A stretch of 64,000 bases of DNA from an uncultured Erythrobacter sp. (GCA_947499505.1 CANMOQ010000003.1:124001-188000), one strand, 5' to 3'; numbered from the stretch's first letter, positions 9,228 to 18,462 are shown. Program-made: numbers and translations. The notes: a model not told the origin generated them from the letters alone.

Positions 9228-9522
9228 GATCTGTTGACAAGCCAACCGATGGGTGCGGTGGGCGCGAGGGCACAAGAGGGGCCTAGGCCCTCAGAAACGC
9301 CAGCAAACAATGGGGATGCCGTCCCGTGGTCGACATTGAGTTGCTCTCGGCTCAAATCGGCACAGCCCATCAAGTGACGCAGCCCGCGCCCGTGGAATAC
9401 GATCAAGCGTCAAAACATCATACTTGAGCCAGTGGCAGGCTAGACTGTAAGTCAGTCTTAGAGCAGGGGCCAATCAAGCGCGCTAGCAGCAAACGGCGCA
9501 GCAAAGCGCCCCAGCGCAAGCT
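9228..9522. other. Intergenic region between two convergent transcripts, with possible RNA structure
   Basis: 295 bases after the terminator and before the end of tatC (opposite strand). GGGCGCG (9260-9266) can pair with CGCGCCC (9385-9391), enclosing smaller hairpins such as GAGGGGCCTAGGCCCTC (9276-9292). AGACTG/CAGTCT at 9443-9458 forms another small hairpin. This might be a structured RNA or the 3' end of the tat operon transcript. I could not match it to tmRNA, 6S, RNase P or SRP RNA. The open frame on the minus strand here has no coding character that I can defend. Confidence 0.3.
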
Positions 9523-10422
9523 TTATGTCTCGCCCATATCGCCGCGACCAACGGACTCATCGTCATCAGAACCCGAAGCGGCAGCAGGCACATCACCGGC
9601 CTCTACAGCGCTTCCTTCGTCCGACGCATCCGCATCGTCGCCCTCGGCGTCCTCATCCTCATCCGTGCCCTGCCCCCGCTCTTGCAAGCGCATCAGCACC
9701 AGCGAACCCTCAAACAGCAGCAGCAAAGGCACCGCCAGGATCACCTGAGAGCCAGGGTCTGGCGGTGTCACAATCGCGGCGAGCGCCACCACACCGACAA
9801 TGACATAGCGGCGAGCAGCAACGAACTGCGCCCGCGTGACGATACCCGCACGGTTCAGCAGCAACAGCAAGACCGGCAACAGAAAGCTCATCCCAAAGGC
9901 GAGGATGAATTGCATCACTAGGCTGAGATAGTCACCAGCAGCAGGCAGAGCCTCAATATTGAGGCCGCCAGCCTCGCCTTCAAAGGTCAAAAACCACCGA
10001 AACGCGGTTGGCATGACAACAAAATAGGCCAGCGAACCGCCCGCCAAGAACAGCACAGGCGTTGCGAGCAGGAATGGGAGGAATGCTTTCTTCTCTTTGG
10101 CGTAAAGGCCTGGCGCGATGAATGCCCATAGCTGGTTCGCGATCACCGGGAAGCTGACGAAAAAGCCCGCAAACAGAGCGACCTTTAACTCCACGAAGAA
10201 CACTTCATAGAGCTTAGTGAAGATCAGTTGGCCTTCGCCTTCAGGAAATGCGTCCTTCAAAGGCTGGATCAGGAAGCCCAAAATCTCGTCAGCAAAGTAG
10301 AAGCAGACACAAAACGCCAGCGTCAGCGCAATGACCGAACGCACCAGGCGGCTGCGCAGCTCGATCAAATGATCAAGCAGCGGTGCCTGCGTCTCGTCTA
10401 TATCTCTTATTCCCAGAGCCAT
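9523..10422 (-). CDS. tatC: Sec-independent protein translocase subunit TatC
   Basis: 299 residues, six hydrophobic helices. The N-terminal signature LLDHLIELRSRLVRS, the conserved glutamate region FTKLYEVFFVELKVA, FIAPGLYAKEKKAF and TPPDPGSQVILAVPLLLLFE are all present. TatC is the twin-arginine signal receptor in the inner membrane. The last 50 or so residues form a strongly acidic cytoplasmic tail (runs such as DEDEDAEGDDADASDE), longer than the core family. It is the last gene of the argS-to-tatC operon, 9 bases after tatB. Confidence 0.96.
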   Translation of the reverse strand: MALGIRDIDETQAPLLDHLIELRSRLVRSVIALTLAFCVCFYFADEILGFLIQPLKDAFPEGEGQLIFTKLYEVFFVELKVALFAGFFVSFPVIANQLWAFIAPGLYAKEKKAFLPFLLATPVLFLAGGSLAYFVVMPTAFRWFLTFEGEAGGLNIEALPAAGDYLSLVMQFILAFGMSFLLPVLLLLLNRAGIVTRAQFVAARRYVIVGVVALAAIVTPPDPGSQVILAVPLLLLFEGSLVLMRLQERGQGTDEDEDAEGDDADASDEGSAVEAGDVPAAASGSDDDESVGRGDMGET

Positions 10423-10431
10423 CGCCGATCT

Positions 10432-10995
10432 CTAGCCCTCGCTCTTCGGCGAAGACTTTGGTTTGCCTTTAGCGCGCGGCTTGGTTCTGGCCTTGGATTG
10501 GGGCGCGCTTTCTGAAGCTGCCTCAGGCTGCGCTGCCTTCTTCACTTTAGGCTTTGATTTGGCTTTCGGTCTCGCAGCAAGCGGCAGTTCCGGCTCCTTC
10601 GCCGCAGTTTCGGCGGCACTATCGGCTTTCTTCGCCGCTTTCGCTTTAGCTGTTGCCGGTTCAGGCACGGCGGGCTTCGCTACCTCAGCTGCCTGGGCCT
10701 TGGGCGCGGCGGGCGGAGGGCCAGTCATCACCGGCTCACCAACAGCCGCCTCAGCCGAGCCGGACTGACGCTTCATGATCTCTTCGTTCTGCGCCTGCCA
10801 CTTCTTTTCCATGTCCTCGAGCTCAGCCTCGCGCACCATCGCGTCGATGCCCGTGCGAAAATGCACGGAAACCTTGCGGACTTGTCCTATCCAGCGGCCA
10901 GCCGTGCGCATCGCCAAAGGCAGATCCTTTGGCCCGATCACGATCACCGCTACAATCACGATGACCAGCAATTCTGCGGCGCCTAAATCGAACAT
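10432..10995 (-). CDS. tatB: Sec-independent protein translocase subunit TatB
   Basis: 187 residues. The N-terminal membrane helix (MFDLGAAELLVIVIVAVIVI) carries the conserved Glu at position 8, followed by the GPKDLP hinge and an amphipathic helix (AMRTAGRWIGQVRKV). Residues about 80-187 are Ala/Pro/Lys-rich and strongly basic toward the end (for example KAKSKPKVKKAA). TatB forms the receptor complex with TatC. The tail is low complexity and probably disordered. It lies between tatA and tatC, 9 bases before tatC. Confidence 0.94.
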   Translation of the reverse strand: MFDLGAAELLVIVIVAVIVIGPKDLPLAMRTAGRWIGQVRKVSVHFRTGIDAMVREAELEDMEKKWQAQNEEIMKRQSGSAEAAVGEPVMTGPPPAAPKAQAAEVAKPAVPEPATAKAKAAKKADSAAETAAKEPELPLAARPKAKSKPKVKKAAQPEAASESAPQSKARTKPRAKGKPKSSPKSEG

Positions 10996-11035
10996 ATTTA
11001 GTTGGTCCGGCGCATTGCCGCTCTCTGTTCAGAGG

Positions 11036-11290
11036 TTACTTGGAGGCGTCTTTCTGCTCTGCAGACGCGGTCTCGCTGGCCGCCGCGCTCTTATCCGCTG
11101 GCGGTTCAATCTGCCCAGCGGGCTCCGATGGCTTGGTGGTAGAAGCGTCGATGTCTTCGCTCAGACCCTTCTTAAAGCTGGAGATACCTTTGCCGAAATC
11201 GCCCATCATTTCTGATATGCGGCCTCGCCCAAAAAAGACGAGGACGACCAGTGCCACGATGACAATCTGCCAGATTCCGATACCGCCCAT
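11036..11290 (-). CDS. tatA: Sec-independent protein translocase subunit TatA
   Basis: 84 residues. One membrane helix (GIGIWQIVIVALVVLVFF), then the FG-R-RI-EMMGDFGKGI amphipathic segment typical of TatA (here FGRGRISEMMGDFGKGISSF), then a short polar tail. TatA oligomers form the translocation element. Gene order tatA-tatB-tatC is standard. It starts 72 bases after scpB, and these 72 bases are the largest gap in this part of the operon, so an internal promoter is possible. Confidence 0.96.
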   Translation of the reverse strand: MGGIGIWQIVIVALVVLVFFGRGRISEMMGDFGKGISSFKKGLSEDIDASTTKPSEPAGQIEPPADKSAAASETASAEQKDASK

Positions 11291-11362
11291 TGCGAATTCT
11301 CTCTCAATTACCTGTGGTGAATATAGGGATGATTAGCATGAAGCGCCAGTCGCACCTGTGTA

Positions 11363-12016
11363 TCAAGTATCAGGATCGACGTTTTCGTCCAGTTCCTCTG
11401 AAACGCCCTCTTCGTCCAATGCTTCCGCCGCGTCCGTATCGCCGGTGTCCGGGCTCATCGCCTCTTCTAAAGCATCATCAACCGGGTCGAGCAGGCCGGC
11501 GGCTTTCAGCTCATCAATGCCCGGCAAATCGCGGCGCGAGCTTAGCCCGAAGTGATCGAGAAACTCTGGCGTCGTCGCATAGATAACCGGGCGTCCCGGC
11601 ACATCGCGGCGACCAGCTAGCCTGATCCAGCCCGCCTCCATCAGCACATCGAGCGTGCCCTTGGCGGTCTGAACCCCGCGAATGGATTCGATATCGGCGC
11701 GGCTCACAGGCTCATGATAGGCGATGATGGCGAGCACTTCGGTAGCGGCGCGGCTTAGGCGGCGCACCTGCTCGCGCTCTCTGCGCAGCAAATGCGCAAG
11801 GTCCGGCGCGGTCTCAAAATGCCAACGCTTCCCGCGCTCCACCAATTGGATGCCGCGCTTTTCGTAAAATTCGCTCAGCTCTTTTAGGGCATCGCGCACA
11901 TCGGAATGGCTCATCCCGCCCAAATGCGTGCCCAGCGCCTCGATGCTCATCGGCTCTTCAGAGGCAAACAAGGTCGCCTCGACGCTGCGCGCAATCTCGC
12001 TAGGCCCCTCGCTCAC
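11363..12016 (-). CDS. scpB: Segregation and condensation protein B
   Basis: 217 residues. Two winged-helix domains are seen in order: ARSVEATLFASEEPMSIEALGTHL at the start and EVLAIIAYHEPVSRADIESIRGV near residue 95, then WIRLAGRRDVPGRPVIYATT. ScpB bridges the kleisin ScpA and SMC in chromosome condensation. The C-terminal 40 residues are acidic and low complexity. Its ATG overlaps the scpA stop by four bases (ATGA), so the pair is translationally coupled. Confidence 0.95.
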   Translation of the reverse strand: MSEGPSEIARSVEATLFASEEPMSIEALGTHLGGMSHSDVRDALKELSEFYEKRGIQLVERGKRWHFETAPDLAHLLRREREQVRRLSRAATEVLAIIAYHEPVSRADIESIRGVQTAKGTLDVLMEAGWIRLAGRRDVPGRPVIYATTPEFLDHFGLSSRRDLPGIDELKAAGLLDPVDDALEEAMSPDTGDTDAAEALDEEGVSEELDENVDPDT

Positions 12017-12876
12017 TGCGCGCTCACTTTCTCTCGCAACCGGCGAATGCGCAGCGCGCCGTAAGCCTCTTCCTGAGACAGCTCTGCCCGGCCGAGCCGC
12101 GCGAGCTCAAGCGCAGCAACGAAGCTGGAAGCGAGCGCAGATTTCCGCAATTTCGGCTCTGCATGCGGCGGCAGGAAGTCACGAATTTCCATCCAATCCA
12201 GCGTGACGCCCAGCATGGAGGATACCCGCTCCAACGCGCTGTCGAGCGTCATGACCGGACGATCAGAGACGTGATAAATGCGCGGCGCAGTGCGCGCCTT
12301 CACTTGTCCGTAAGCCTGGATCAGCGAGAAACTGTCGCACTTCCACTGCGTCTTGCGATCAATGCGCAGGCCCTCTGGCGCGCCGCGCGTGAAGATGTCG
12401 CGCCCAATCCGATCGCGCCCCATCAGCCGGGCCGCTGCCTCGCGCATTGCGCCGAGGCGCTGGAGCCGCAATTGCAGACGCATCGCGAGCTCTTCCGGGC
12501 TTGGGTCTTCCTGCTCATCCTTGGGCAGAAGCAGCGCGGATTTGAGATAGGCCAGCCATGCCGCCATCACGAGGTAATCGGCGGCCAACTCCAGCCGCAT
12601 GGCCTCAGCCTCCTCAACATAGGTGAGGTATTGATCGACCAGCGCGAGGATGGAGATTTGCCGAAGGTCAACTTTTTGCCGGCGCGCTAGGTCCAGCAAC
12701 AGATCGAGCGGCCCCTCCCAGCCATCAAGCTCCAGATAGAGCGCCTTTTCGCGCTCGCTCTTTTCAGACGCCGTGCCGTCGGGATCGCCCCAATGCGCTT
12801 CGCCCGCGCTGTTCACGCTGCCCGGTTCCGGCTTTTCGCCGCTGCCACCCTCTAGCATGAAACCATCTGAGCTCAT
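12013..12876 (-). CDS. scpA: Segregation and condensation protein A (kleisin)
   Basis: 287 residues. After a polar N-terminus of about 45 residues comes LYLELDGWEGPLDLLLDLARRQKVDLRQISILALVDQYL, split here into the family signature G-PLDLLL and the helix that binds SMC. YLVMAAWLAYLKSALLLP follows, and the C-terminus has the winged-helix block (GYGALRIRRLREK type). It forms the SMC-ScpAB ring. The start overlaps the nagZ stop by four bases and its stop overlaps scpB by four bases. Confidence 0.95.
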   Translation of the reverse strand: MSSDGFMLEGGSGEKPEPGSVNSAGEAHWGDPDGTASEKSEREKALYLELDGWEGPLDLLLDLARRQKVDLRQISILALVDQYLTYVEEAEAMRLELAADYLVMAAWLAYLKSALLLPKDEQEDPSPEELAMRLQLRLQRLGAMREAAARLMGRDRIGRDIFTRGAPEGLRIDRKTQWKCDSFSLIQAYGQVKARTAPRIYHVSDRPVMTLDSALERVSSMLGVTLDWMEIRDFLPPHAEPKLRKSALASSFVAALELARLGRAELSQEEAYGALRIRRLREKVSAQ

Positions 12877-13892
12877 GCCGCCGCCTCCGCAATGTTCAGC
12901 AGTGCATCGCGCTTGGCGAGCAAGTCCGCCGCCTCGCCCAGGTCATCGCGGACCTGAGTGTTTTCCAGCGCACGGTCGAGCCGCGCCGCCACCGCTCCAG
13001 ACATGGTGGGCAGAGCCTCCACGATGCCGCGCATATCATCCATCTTGGCCCAGCAATTGAGGATAATGTCGCAGCCAGCTGCATGCGCCTTGGCCGAGCG
13101 CTCTGGGATAGTGCCCTCGAGCGCCTCCATATCGATATCATCGGTTAGCAGCAGGCCGTCAAAGCCAATGGCGCCGCGAATAATCTCGGCAATCACCTTG
13201 GATGACAAAGTGGCTGGATTGTCTGCATCCCATGCTGTGAAGAGCAAATGGCCGGTCATGCCCATTGGAGCGGAGGCAAGCGAGCGGAACGGGGCAATGT
13301 CATGCTCCAATTCCTCTGCGCTGGCGGTGACCGTCGGCATTTCCTTGTGCGTGTCGGCCATGGAGCGGCCATGGCCGGGCATATGCTTGATACAGCCAGT
13401 CACTCCGCCGCGCGCAAGCCCATCCAGGATCGCGCGGCCGATTGCGGCGACTTGCACCGGATCACTGCCGAGGGCGCGGTCGCCAATCACATCATGCGCA
13501 TTCGGCTGGCGAACATCGAGCGGCGGATGGAAATCCACTGTAATGCCCATTTCCGACAGCTCCAGCGCCATCGCATGAGCATTTGCCCGCGCGGCTTCAA
13601 TCGCGCTGGCTGGCGCAATTTGATAGAGCCGGTCGAACGCTTCGCCTGCGGGATAAGAGGCCCATTCTGGCGGGCGCAGCCGAGCAACCCGGCCACCCTC
13701 TTGATCGATCGAAACCAGCAAGCGGTCACGGCCATGCAGGCTGCGCAAATCATCGGTTAGCGCGCGCAGCTGCTCAGCATTCTCGCAATTTCGGCCGAAC
13801 AGAATGTAGCCAGCCGGATCGGCCTCCTTAAAGAAGGCTCGTTCCTCCTCGGTTAGCGCAGGGCCAGAAAGTCCAAAGATGGCCGGTGTCAT
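12873..13892 (-). CDS. nagZ: Beta-N-acetylhexosaminidase (GH3), peptidoglycan recycling
   Basis: 339 residues, single-domain GH3 enzyme. SIDQEGGRVARL (about 61-72), the KHMPGHG signature with K169-H170, and the nucleophile block LLTDDIDMEAL (Asp near 251-254) are present. NagZ removes GlcNAc from anhydro-muropeptides in the cytoplasm. No signal peptide is present, as expected. Its stop overlaps the scpA start, and an 81-base gap separates it from the SPOR gene upstream. Confidence 0.94.
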   Translation of the reverse strand: MTPAIFGLSGPALTEEERAFFKEADPAGYILFGRNCENAEQLRALTDDLRSLHGRDRLLVSIDQEGGRVARLRPPEWASYPAGEAFDRLYQIAPASAIEAARANAHAMALELSEMGITVDFHPPLDVRQPNAHDVIGDRALGSDPVQVAAIGRAILDGLARGGVTGCIKHMPGHGRSMADTHKEMPTVTASAEELEHDIAPFRSLASAPMGMTGHLLFTAWDADNPATLSSKVIAEIIRGAIGFDGLLLTDDIDMEALEGTIPERSAKAHAAGCDIILNCWAKMDDMRGIVEALPTMSGAVAARLDRALENTQVRDDLGEAADLLAKRDALLNIAEAAA

Positions 13893-13973
13893 TGGCGAAA
13901 CCTTGCAGGCGCACCCGGTTCAATCAAGCGCGGTAACCCTGATCCGTGGGGAAAAGTGGCTGGGCCTCTCGCC

Positions 13974-14678
13974 TCAACGCTTCACCTGGCAGGCAACGCC
14001 ATCCGCCTTGAGATCGGTGCAAAGCTTCTGCGCAGCGGCAAGACTGCCCGCCACCGCTTGCAGCCGGTAGACCGTCCCGATGTCCGCCTCGCCTTTTTGG
14101 ACGCGGTGACGCACACCGTTCAATACGCTGGTTTGACGTGTGAGCGTGACCCAGCCAGCCTCGGCCTTTGCCCGGCTGCCATAGGCGCCGACTTGCACGC
14201 CGACGCCGCTGCTCGCAGCGGGCTTATCCTCGGTGCTGCGGGTCGCAATGGCTGGGCCAGAGCTGGCCGAACTGCTGCCAGCAGCGTCGGAGCCGCCCGC
14301 ACCAGCGCCATTTTCAGCGCCTGAACTTGCTGCTTCGCGAGCATCGGCGACCACGCCATCACGGCTTTGGCCTTCGCCAACCGCCGGGGCAACATTGCCC
14401 GTGCCTGCGAATTCTTTGCCGCCTGGATCATCCGGGCGCTCTTTATAGGGGCCCTCTGGCGCGACAATTGTGCTGCCATCGGCGACCAATTCCTGATCGC
14501 CCGTCTTATTGGTCACGAACCAAACAGCGCCGATCACACCGGCCAATAGGACCAGCAGGATCGCGGCAAAGCCAATGATCCGAGCGGTATCTACACCGCC
14601 ATCATCATCTTCTTCATCGGATTCCAGCCACGGCAGGCTTTCGTCTTCTGACAAGTCGAGTTCGGCTGCATCGCTCAT
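13974..14678 (-). CDS. SPOR-domain inner-membrane protein
   Basis: 234 residues. Acidic cytoplasmic N-terminus (about 30 residues), one membrane helix (IIGFAAILLVLLAGVIGAVWFV), a Gly/Ser/Ala-rich periplasmic linker of about 90 residues, then a C-terminal SPOR domain from GVQVGAYGSRAKAEAGW to the end. SPOR domains bind denuded glycan strands at the division septum, so this is probably a division-site protein like FtsN or DedD. It sits between argS and nagZ, an order I know from related alphaproteobacteria. Confidence 0.88.
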   Translation of the reverse strand: MSDAAELDLSEDESLPWLESDEEDDDGGVDTARIIGFAAILLVLLAGVIGAVWFVTNKTGDQELVADGSTIVAPEGPYKERPDDPGGKEFAGTGNVAPAVGEGQSRDGVVADAREAASSGAENGAGAGGSDAAGSSSASSGPAIATRSTEDKPAASSGVGVQVGAYGSRAKAEAGWVTLTRQTSVLNGVRHRVQKGEADIGTVYRLQAVAGSLAAAQKLCTDLKADGVACQVKR

Positions 14679-14736
14679 AATTGTCGCCCGCAGACATCAC
14701 CGCCCGCGGCCCCTTCCATTAAAAGCCTCTCGGCTC

Positions 14737-16485
14737 TCACATAGATTCCACTGCCTCAACGCCAAGCACGCCGAGGCCATTACGGATCACCTGCCCGATT
14801 GCATCAGCAAGGAAAAGCCGTGCGCCTGTTAAACCAGCATCTTGTTCCAAGATGAAGCGCTTTTGCGGCGAATCATTGCCGAGGTTCCAGAAAGTGTGAA
14901 GCTCTGAGGCCAAATCATAAAGATAAAAGGCGATCCTGTGCGGCTCGCGCGCTTTTGCGGCGGCCTCGATCTCGCGCGGGAATTGCGCGGCGAAACGGAT
15001 CAGAGCCAGTTCTTCATCGCCCAATTGCGCCAAATTCTCACCCGATGGCGCGAGGCCAGCCTCAGCCGCCTTGCGCAAGGTCGAGCGGATCCGCGCATGC
15101 GCATATTGGACGTAGAAGACCGGATTGTCCTTGCTCGCCTCGACCACCTTGGCGAAATCGAACTCCATCTGCGCCTCAGGCTTGCGAGTCAGCATGGTGA
15201 AACGCACCACATCCTTGCCCACTTCGCCCGCCACATCGGCCAGTGTCACAAAGGTGCCAGAGCGCTTCGACATCTTCACCGGCTCGCCGCCGCGCAGCAG
15301 CTGAACCATCTGCACCAGCTTCACGTCGAACGGGGTCAGTTTGCCCTGCCCCTCACCCAGCGCCGCAACCGCGGCCTTGATCCGCTTAACCGTGCCAGCG
15401 TGATCCGCGCCCCAGATGTTGATCATCGCATCGGCGGTTTGCGCCTTTTGCATATGATAGGCGAGATCGGCACCGAAATAGGTCCAGGAACCGGAAGATT
15501 TCTTGATCGGCCGGTCCTGATCATCGCCAAATTTGGTCGAGCGGAACAGCGGCAGCTCAACTGGCTCCCAATCTTCTGGCGGGGCCTTGCCCTTGGGCGC
15601 TTCGAGCACGCCATCGTAAACCAGATCATGCTCGCGCAGCCACGCCTCGGCTGCGTCGGGCTTACCCTCGCGGTGCAACTGAGCTTCTGAAGCAAAGACA
15701 TTGTGATGAATGCCCAGCACCGCCAGATCGGCCTTGATCAGCTCCATCATGGCATCGACCGATTGCTCGCGGAACAGCGCCAGCCATTCGCTTTCATCGG
15801 CACCCGCATAGACATCGCCGTGCTCTTTCGCGAGCGCCGCGCCGAGCGGTTTCAGGTAGTCTCCGGGATAGAGCCCTTCTGGGATCGCGCCGATATCCTC
15901 GCCCAGCGCCTCGCGGTAACGCAGATGCGCGGAACGAGCGAGCACATCGACCTGGCCGCCCGCATCATTGATGTAATATTCGCGCACCACCGAATGGCCG
16001 GCAAATTCGAGCAGGCTGGCGAGCGCATCTCCCACCACCGCGCCCCGGCAATGGCCCATATGCATCGGCCCGGTCGGGTTTGCGGAGACATATTCGACGT
16101 TTACCGTCGTGCCAGTACCCATGCCAGAGCGGCCATAGGCGTCAGCCTTCGCAGCAATCGCGGCAAGTTCAGCTAGCCATGCCGCAGGATCAAGCCGCAG
16201 GTTGATGAAGCCGGGCCCGGCGATCTCTGCACTGGTGATTTGCGGATCGGCCTCGAGCTTTGCAGCGATTTGCTCAGCCAAAGCGCGCGGATTTGTCTTG
16301 GCCTGTTTTGCCAGCACCATCGCGGCATTGGTCGCCAGATCGCCGTGGCTCGGATCGCGTGGAGGCTCAAGCGTGACATTGGCGAAATTGATGTCCTCGG
16401 GCAGCACGCCTTCGGCTTCCAAAGCCTGAAGCGCGCTATGGGTCTTAGCCGCGAAGGCGGCGTAGAGTGTTTGAGTATCGGTCAT
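14737..16485 (-). CDS. argS: Arginyl-tRNA synthetase
   Basis: 582 residues. Class I signature HIGH-equivalent HMGH at residues 142-145 in [14 protein letters not shown], and KMSKRSG (KMSKS-equivalent) at about residue 385, are present. The N-terminal Arg-tRNA-synthetase domain ([22 protein letters not shown]) and C-terminal DALR domain ([15 protein letters not shown]) are complete. It charges tRNA-Arg. First gene of the operon that runs to tatC; a very long inverted repeat lies 71 bases before its start codon. Confidence 0.97.
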   Translation of the reverse strand: MTDTQTLYAAFAAKTHSALQALEAEGVLPEDINFANVTLEPPRDPSHGDLATNAAMVLAKQAKTNPRALAEQIAAKLEADPQITSAEIAGPGFINLRLDPAAWLAELAAIAAKADAYGRSGMGTGTTVNVEYVSANPTGPMHMGHCRGAVVGDALASLLEFAGHSVVREYYINDAGGQVDVLARSAHLRYREALGEDIGAIPEGLYPGDYLKPLGAALAKEHGDVYAGADESEWLALFREQSVDAMMELIKADLAVLGIHHNVFASEAQLHREGKPDAAEAWLREHDLVYDGVLEAPKGKAPPEDWEPVELPLFRSTKFGDDQDRPIKKSSGSWTYFGADLAYHMQKAQTADAMINIWGADHAGTVKRIKAAVAALGEGQGKLTPFDVKLVQMVQLLRGGEPVKMSKRSGTFVTLADVAGEVGKDVVRFTMLTRKPEAQMEFDFAKVVEASKDNPVFYVQYAHARIRSTLRKAAEAGLAPSGENLAQLGDEELALIRFAAQFPREIEAAAKAREPHRIAFYLYDLASELHTFWNLGNDSPQKRFILEQDAGLTGARLFLADAIGQVIRNGLGVLGVEAVESM

Positions 16486-16555
16486 AGTGTTTTCATTTCG
16501 GCTGCGCCGTTAGCGGAATTATGCGCTGGCGGAAAGTTATCGATTGGATGCCGGA

Positions 16556-16633
16556 GCCACCCGCGCCCTCCACCCTTCCACCCGGAGCCTACCGGGATCC
16601 TATCCGGGTGGAAGGGTGGAGGGCGCGGGTGGC
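16556..16633. repeat. Perfect 30-bp inverted repeat with 18-base spacer
   Basis: Left arm 16556-16585 and right arm 16604-16633 are exact reverse complements (arm begins GCCACCCGCGCCC, ends CCACCCGG). The spacer 16586-16603 contains CCGGGATCC. It lies between the lipoprotein gene and argS, both on the minus strand, so its RNA would form a 30-bp hairpin in front of argS. No T run follows on either strand, so it is not a classic terminator. No terminal duplication or transposase is seen. Confidence 0.9.
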
Positions 16634-16664
16634 CTGGAGCTGACTAGCCAGAAACGCGAGGAAA

Positions 16665-16686
16665 TCGCACACCGGATGGTGTGCGA
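16665..16686 (-). terminator. Hairpin after the lipoprotein gene, possible terminator
   Basis: Eight-base stem CGCACACC/GGTGTGCG (16666-16673 with 16678-16685) around a four-base loop, extended by one T-A pair. It starts seven bases after the lipoprotein gene stop. On the minus strand it is followed by only a weak T tract (ATTTCC), so termination efficiency is uncertain. Confidence 0.55.
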
Positions 16687-16692
16687 AACGAC

Positions 16693-17343
16693 TTAGCGCG
16701 TGGCGTTATAGGCCAGTTGCTGCTCGGTCAGTTGGAAGCCGACCAGCATTTCAAAGCTGGTTCGCTGGATCGCCGCACGCACTTCTGGTGCGGACAGCGG
16801 ATCAAGCGCGGCGTCAACATCGCCAGGCCGTCGCTTGCGGGTGATCCGCTCGCGGATATCCTCAGGTAAGGTCGCAGCAGCGCGGTCAATATAAGAGGAA
16901 GCGGTTCCGCTTGCCTGAGCGCGCTCCTGGCCGTCGGCGAAACTAATCGTTACTTCACCAACCCGTTTTGACACGACGGCGCTACCGCCCTGCAACACAG
17001 TGACGAAGTAAGGCACGGTGACGCTGCGCGCGCCGCGAACGTCGGTGCGGCGGGCCAGCACGTCAAAGGTCGCCTGGCTGTAAACCTTCTCGCCGCTCTC
17101 ATCACAGGTGTGACGCAGATTGGTGATTGTTGCCGTCATATCCAGATTGGCCGCCGTCTGATCGCCAGCTGCACGAAACGCGGTAATATCGCCGGTGTAG
17201 TCAGGAATGCCGACCGATGGGCAGGATGTCAGGACGGCGGTGATGCCGACCCCTTGATCAACCACCAACTCGCCTTCGCGGGCACAGCCAGCAAGGGCAG
17301 CAACAAGAGCTAAAGCAGGCAAAATCGGCTTGCGAAACGTCAT
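16693..17343 (-). CDS. Outer- or inner-membrane lipoprotein of unknown function
   Basis: 216 residues. The N-terminus is a lipoprotein signal with lipobox LAGC (ALALVAALAGCAREG; lipidated Cys near residue 20). The mature part shows no enzyme motif; it has a beta-rich centre (RGARSVTVPYFVTVLQGGSAVVSKRVGEVTISF) that looks like a small immunoglobulin-type fold and a charged helix with ERITRKRRPGD. It seems to be a conserved sphingomonad lipoprotein, but I cannot assign a role. It is divergent from ispH, with a 117-base shared control region. Confidence 0.75.
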   Translation of the reverse strand: MTFRKPILPALALVAALAGCAREGELVVDQGVGITAVLTSCPSVGIPDYTGDITAFRAAGDQTAANLDMTATITNLRHTCDESGEKVYSQATFDVLARRTDVRGARSVTVPYFVTVLQGGSAVVSKRVGEVTISFADGQERAQASGTASSYIDRAAATLPEDIRERITRKRRPGDVDAALDPLSAPEVRAAIQRTSFEMLVGFQLTEQQLAYNATR

Positions 17344-17421
17344 GAACTGGGTCGTCCTCGATTAATCGATCCAATGCGCGCGCAGCGTTTGGCCGCGCAC
17401 CACAAAAACTGAAGTATCACG

Positions 17422-17452
17422 CTCTAGCGGCGGACGTCGCAAAGCGCTAGAG
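17422..17452 (+). promoter_or_regulatory. Leader hairpin overlapping the ispH ribosome-binding site
   Basis: CTCTAGCG (17422-17429) and CGCTAGAG (17445-17452) are exact inverted repeats 15 bases apart. The right arm runs into the AGAGGGGG ribosome-binding site (about 17449-17456), and the ispH ATG is at 17461. A folded leader would therefore cover part of the ribosome-binding site. Being in the divergent ispH/lipoprotein gap, it may instead be a protein operator. Confidence 0.5.
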
Positions 17453-17460
17453 GGGGCGAT

Positions 17461-18462
17461 ATGAATGCTCCCTTTCCCAATTCCGACAATGGCAGCTCGC
17501 CTGCCTCTGGCGGCGGACCAGCCGACCAGACCCCGCTAACCTTGCTGATTGCGGCCCCGCGCGGCTTTTGCGCAGGCGTGGACCGGGCGATTGAGATCGT
17601 CGAAAAATCGATCGAGCGCTACGGCGCGCCGGTCTATGTCCGCCACGAAATCGTCCACAACAAATACGTCGTGAACTCGCTGAAGGCGCAAGGCGCTATC
17701 TTTGTTGAGGAATTGGACGAGGTGCCAGACGACGCACCGGTCGTGTTCAGCGCGCACGGCGTGCCGAAATCCGTTCCAGCCGAAGCGCAGCGGCGCAATA
17801 TGATCTATGTCGATGCCACCTGCCCGCTGGTCTCGAAAGTTCACCGGCAGGCTGAGCGGCAGCTGGAGAAGAACCGCCACATCATCTTCATCGGCCATGA
17901 AGGCCATCCTGAGGTGATCGGGACGATGGGCCAGGTTGACGAAGGCCAGATGACCTTGGTCGAGACCGTGGAAGACGTCGACAAGCTACCGTTTGAGACG
18001 GATGATGAGCTCGCATACCTCACGCAGACGACTCTTTCAGTTGATGACACAGCCGAAGTGATCGCGGCGCTCGAATGGCGCTATCCCAATATTCGCGGTC
18101 CAAAGGCGGAGGACATTTGCTATGCGACTTCCAACCGTCAGGCAGCGGTCAAACAGATTGCCAAGCAATGCGACCTGCTGCTGGTGATCGGCGCGCCAAA
18201 CTCGTCCAATTCGCTGCGCCTGGTCGAGGTGGCAGAGCGGCTAGGCACCCCTGGCAAACTGATCCAACGCGGCGGCGAGATTGACCCCGCATGGCTCGAC
18301 GGAGTGGAAACACTGGGCGTGACGGCCGGGGCATCCGCGCCGGAGATCCTGGTGCGCGAAGTGGTCGCGAAGATCGCTGAATTGCGCCCGGTCAACGAAC
18401 AGACAATCACGGCGGCAGAAGAGAAGATGGTCTTCAAGCTGCCGCGCGAATTGACTGAATAG
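17461..18462 (+). CDS. ispH: 4-hydroxy-3-methylbut-2-enyl diphosphate reductase
   Basis: 333 residues. The three Fe-S cluster cysteines are visible in [22 protein letters not shown] and [11 protein letters not shown], and the active-site phrases [12 protein letters not shown] and [14 protein letters not shown] are intact. The enzyme makes IPP and DMAPP in the last step of the MEP pathway, feeding quinones and carotenoids. A Pro/Ser/Gly-rich N-terminal extension of about 25 residues precedes the core. It is the first gene of ispH-thrB-rnhA; thrB starts 21 bases downstream. Confidence 0.96.
   Translation: MNAPFPNSDNGSSPASGGGPADQTPLTLLIAAPRGFCAGVDRAIEIVEKSIERYGAPVYVRHEIVHNKYVVNSLKAQGAIFVEELDEVPDDAPVVFSAHGVPKSVPAEAQRRNMIYVDATCPLVSKVHRQAERQLEKNRHIIFIGHEGHPEVIGTMGQVDEGQMTLVETVEDVDKLPFETDDELAYLTQTTLSVDDTAEVIAALEWRYPNIRGPKAEDICYATSNRQAAVKQIAKQCDLLLVIGAPNSSNSLRLVEVAERLGTPGKLIQRGGEIDPAWLDGVETLGVTAGASAPEILVREVVAKIAELRPVNEQTITAAEEKMVFKLPRELTE

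Noticed and set aside
9442..9458. tRNA-Tyr-like anticodon arm (contains CTGTAA)
   Set aside because: No acceptor stem, T-arm or CCA region around it; only a small hairpin.
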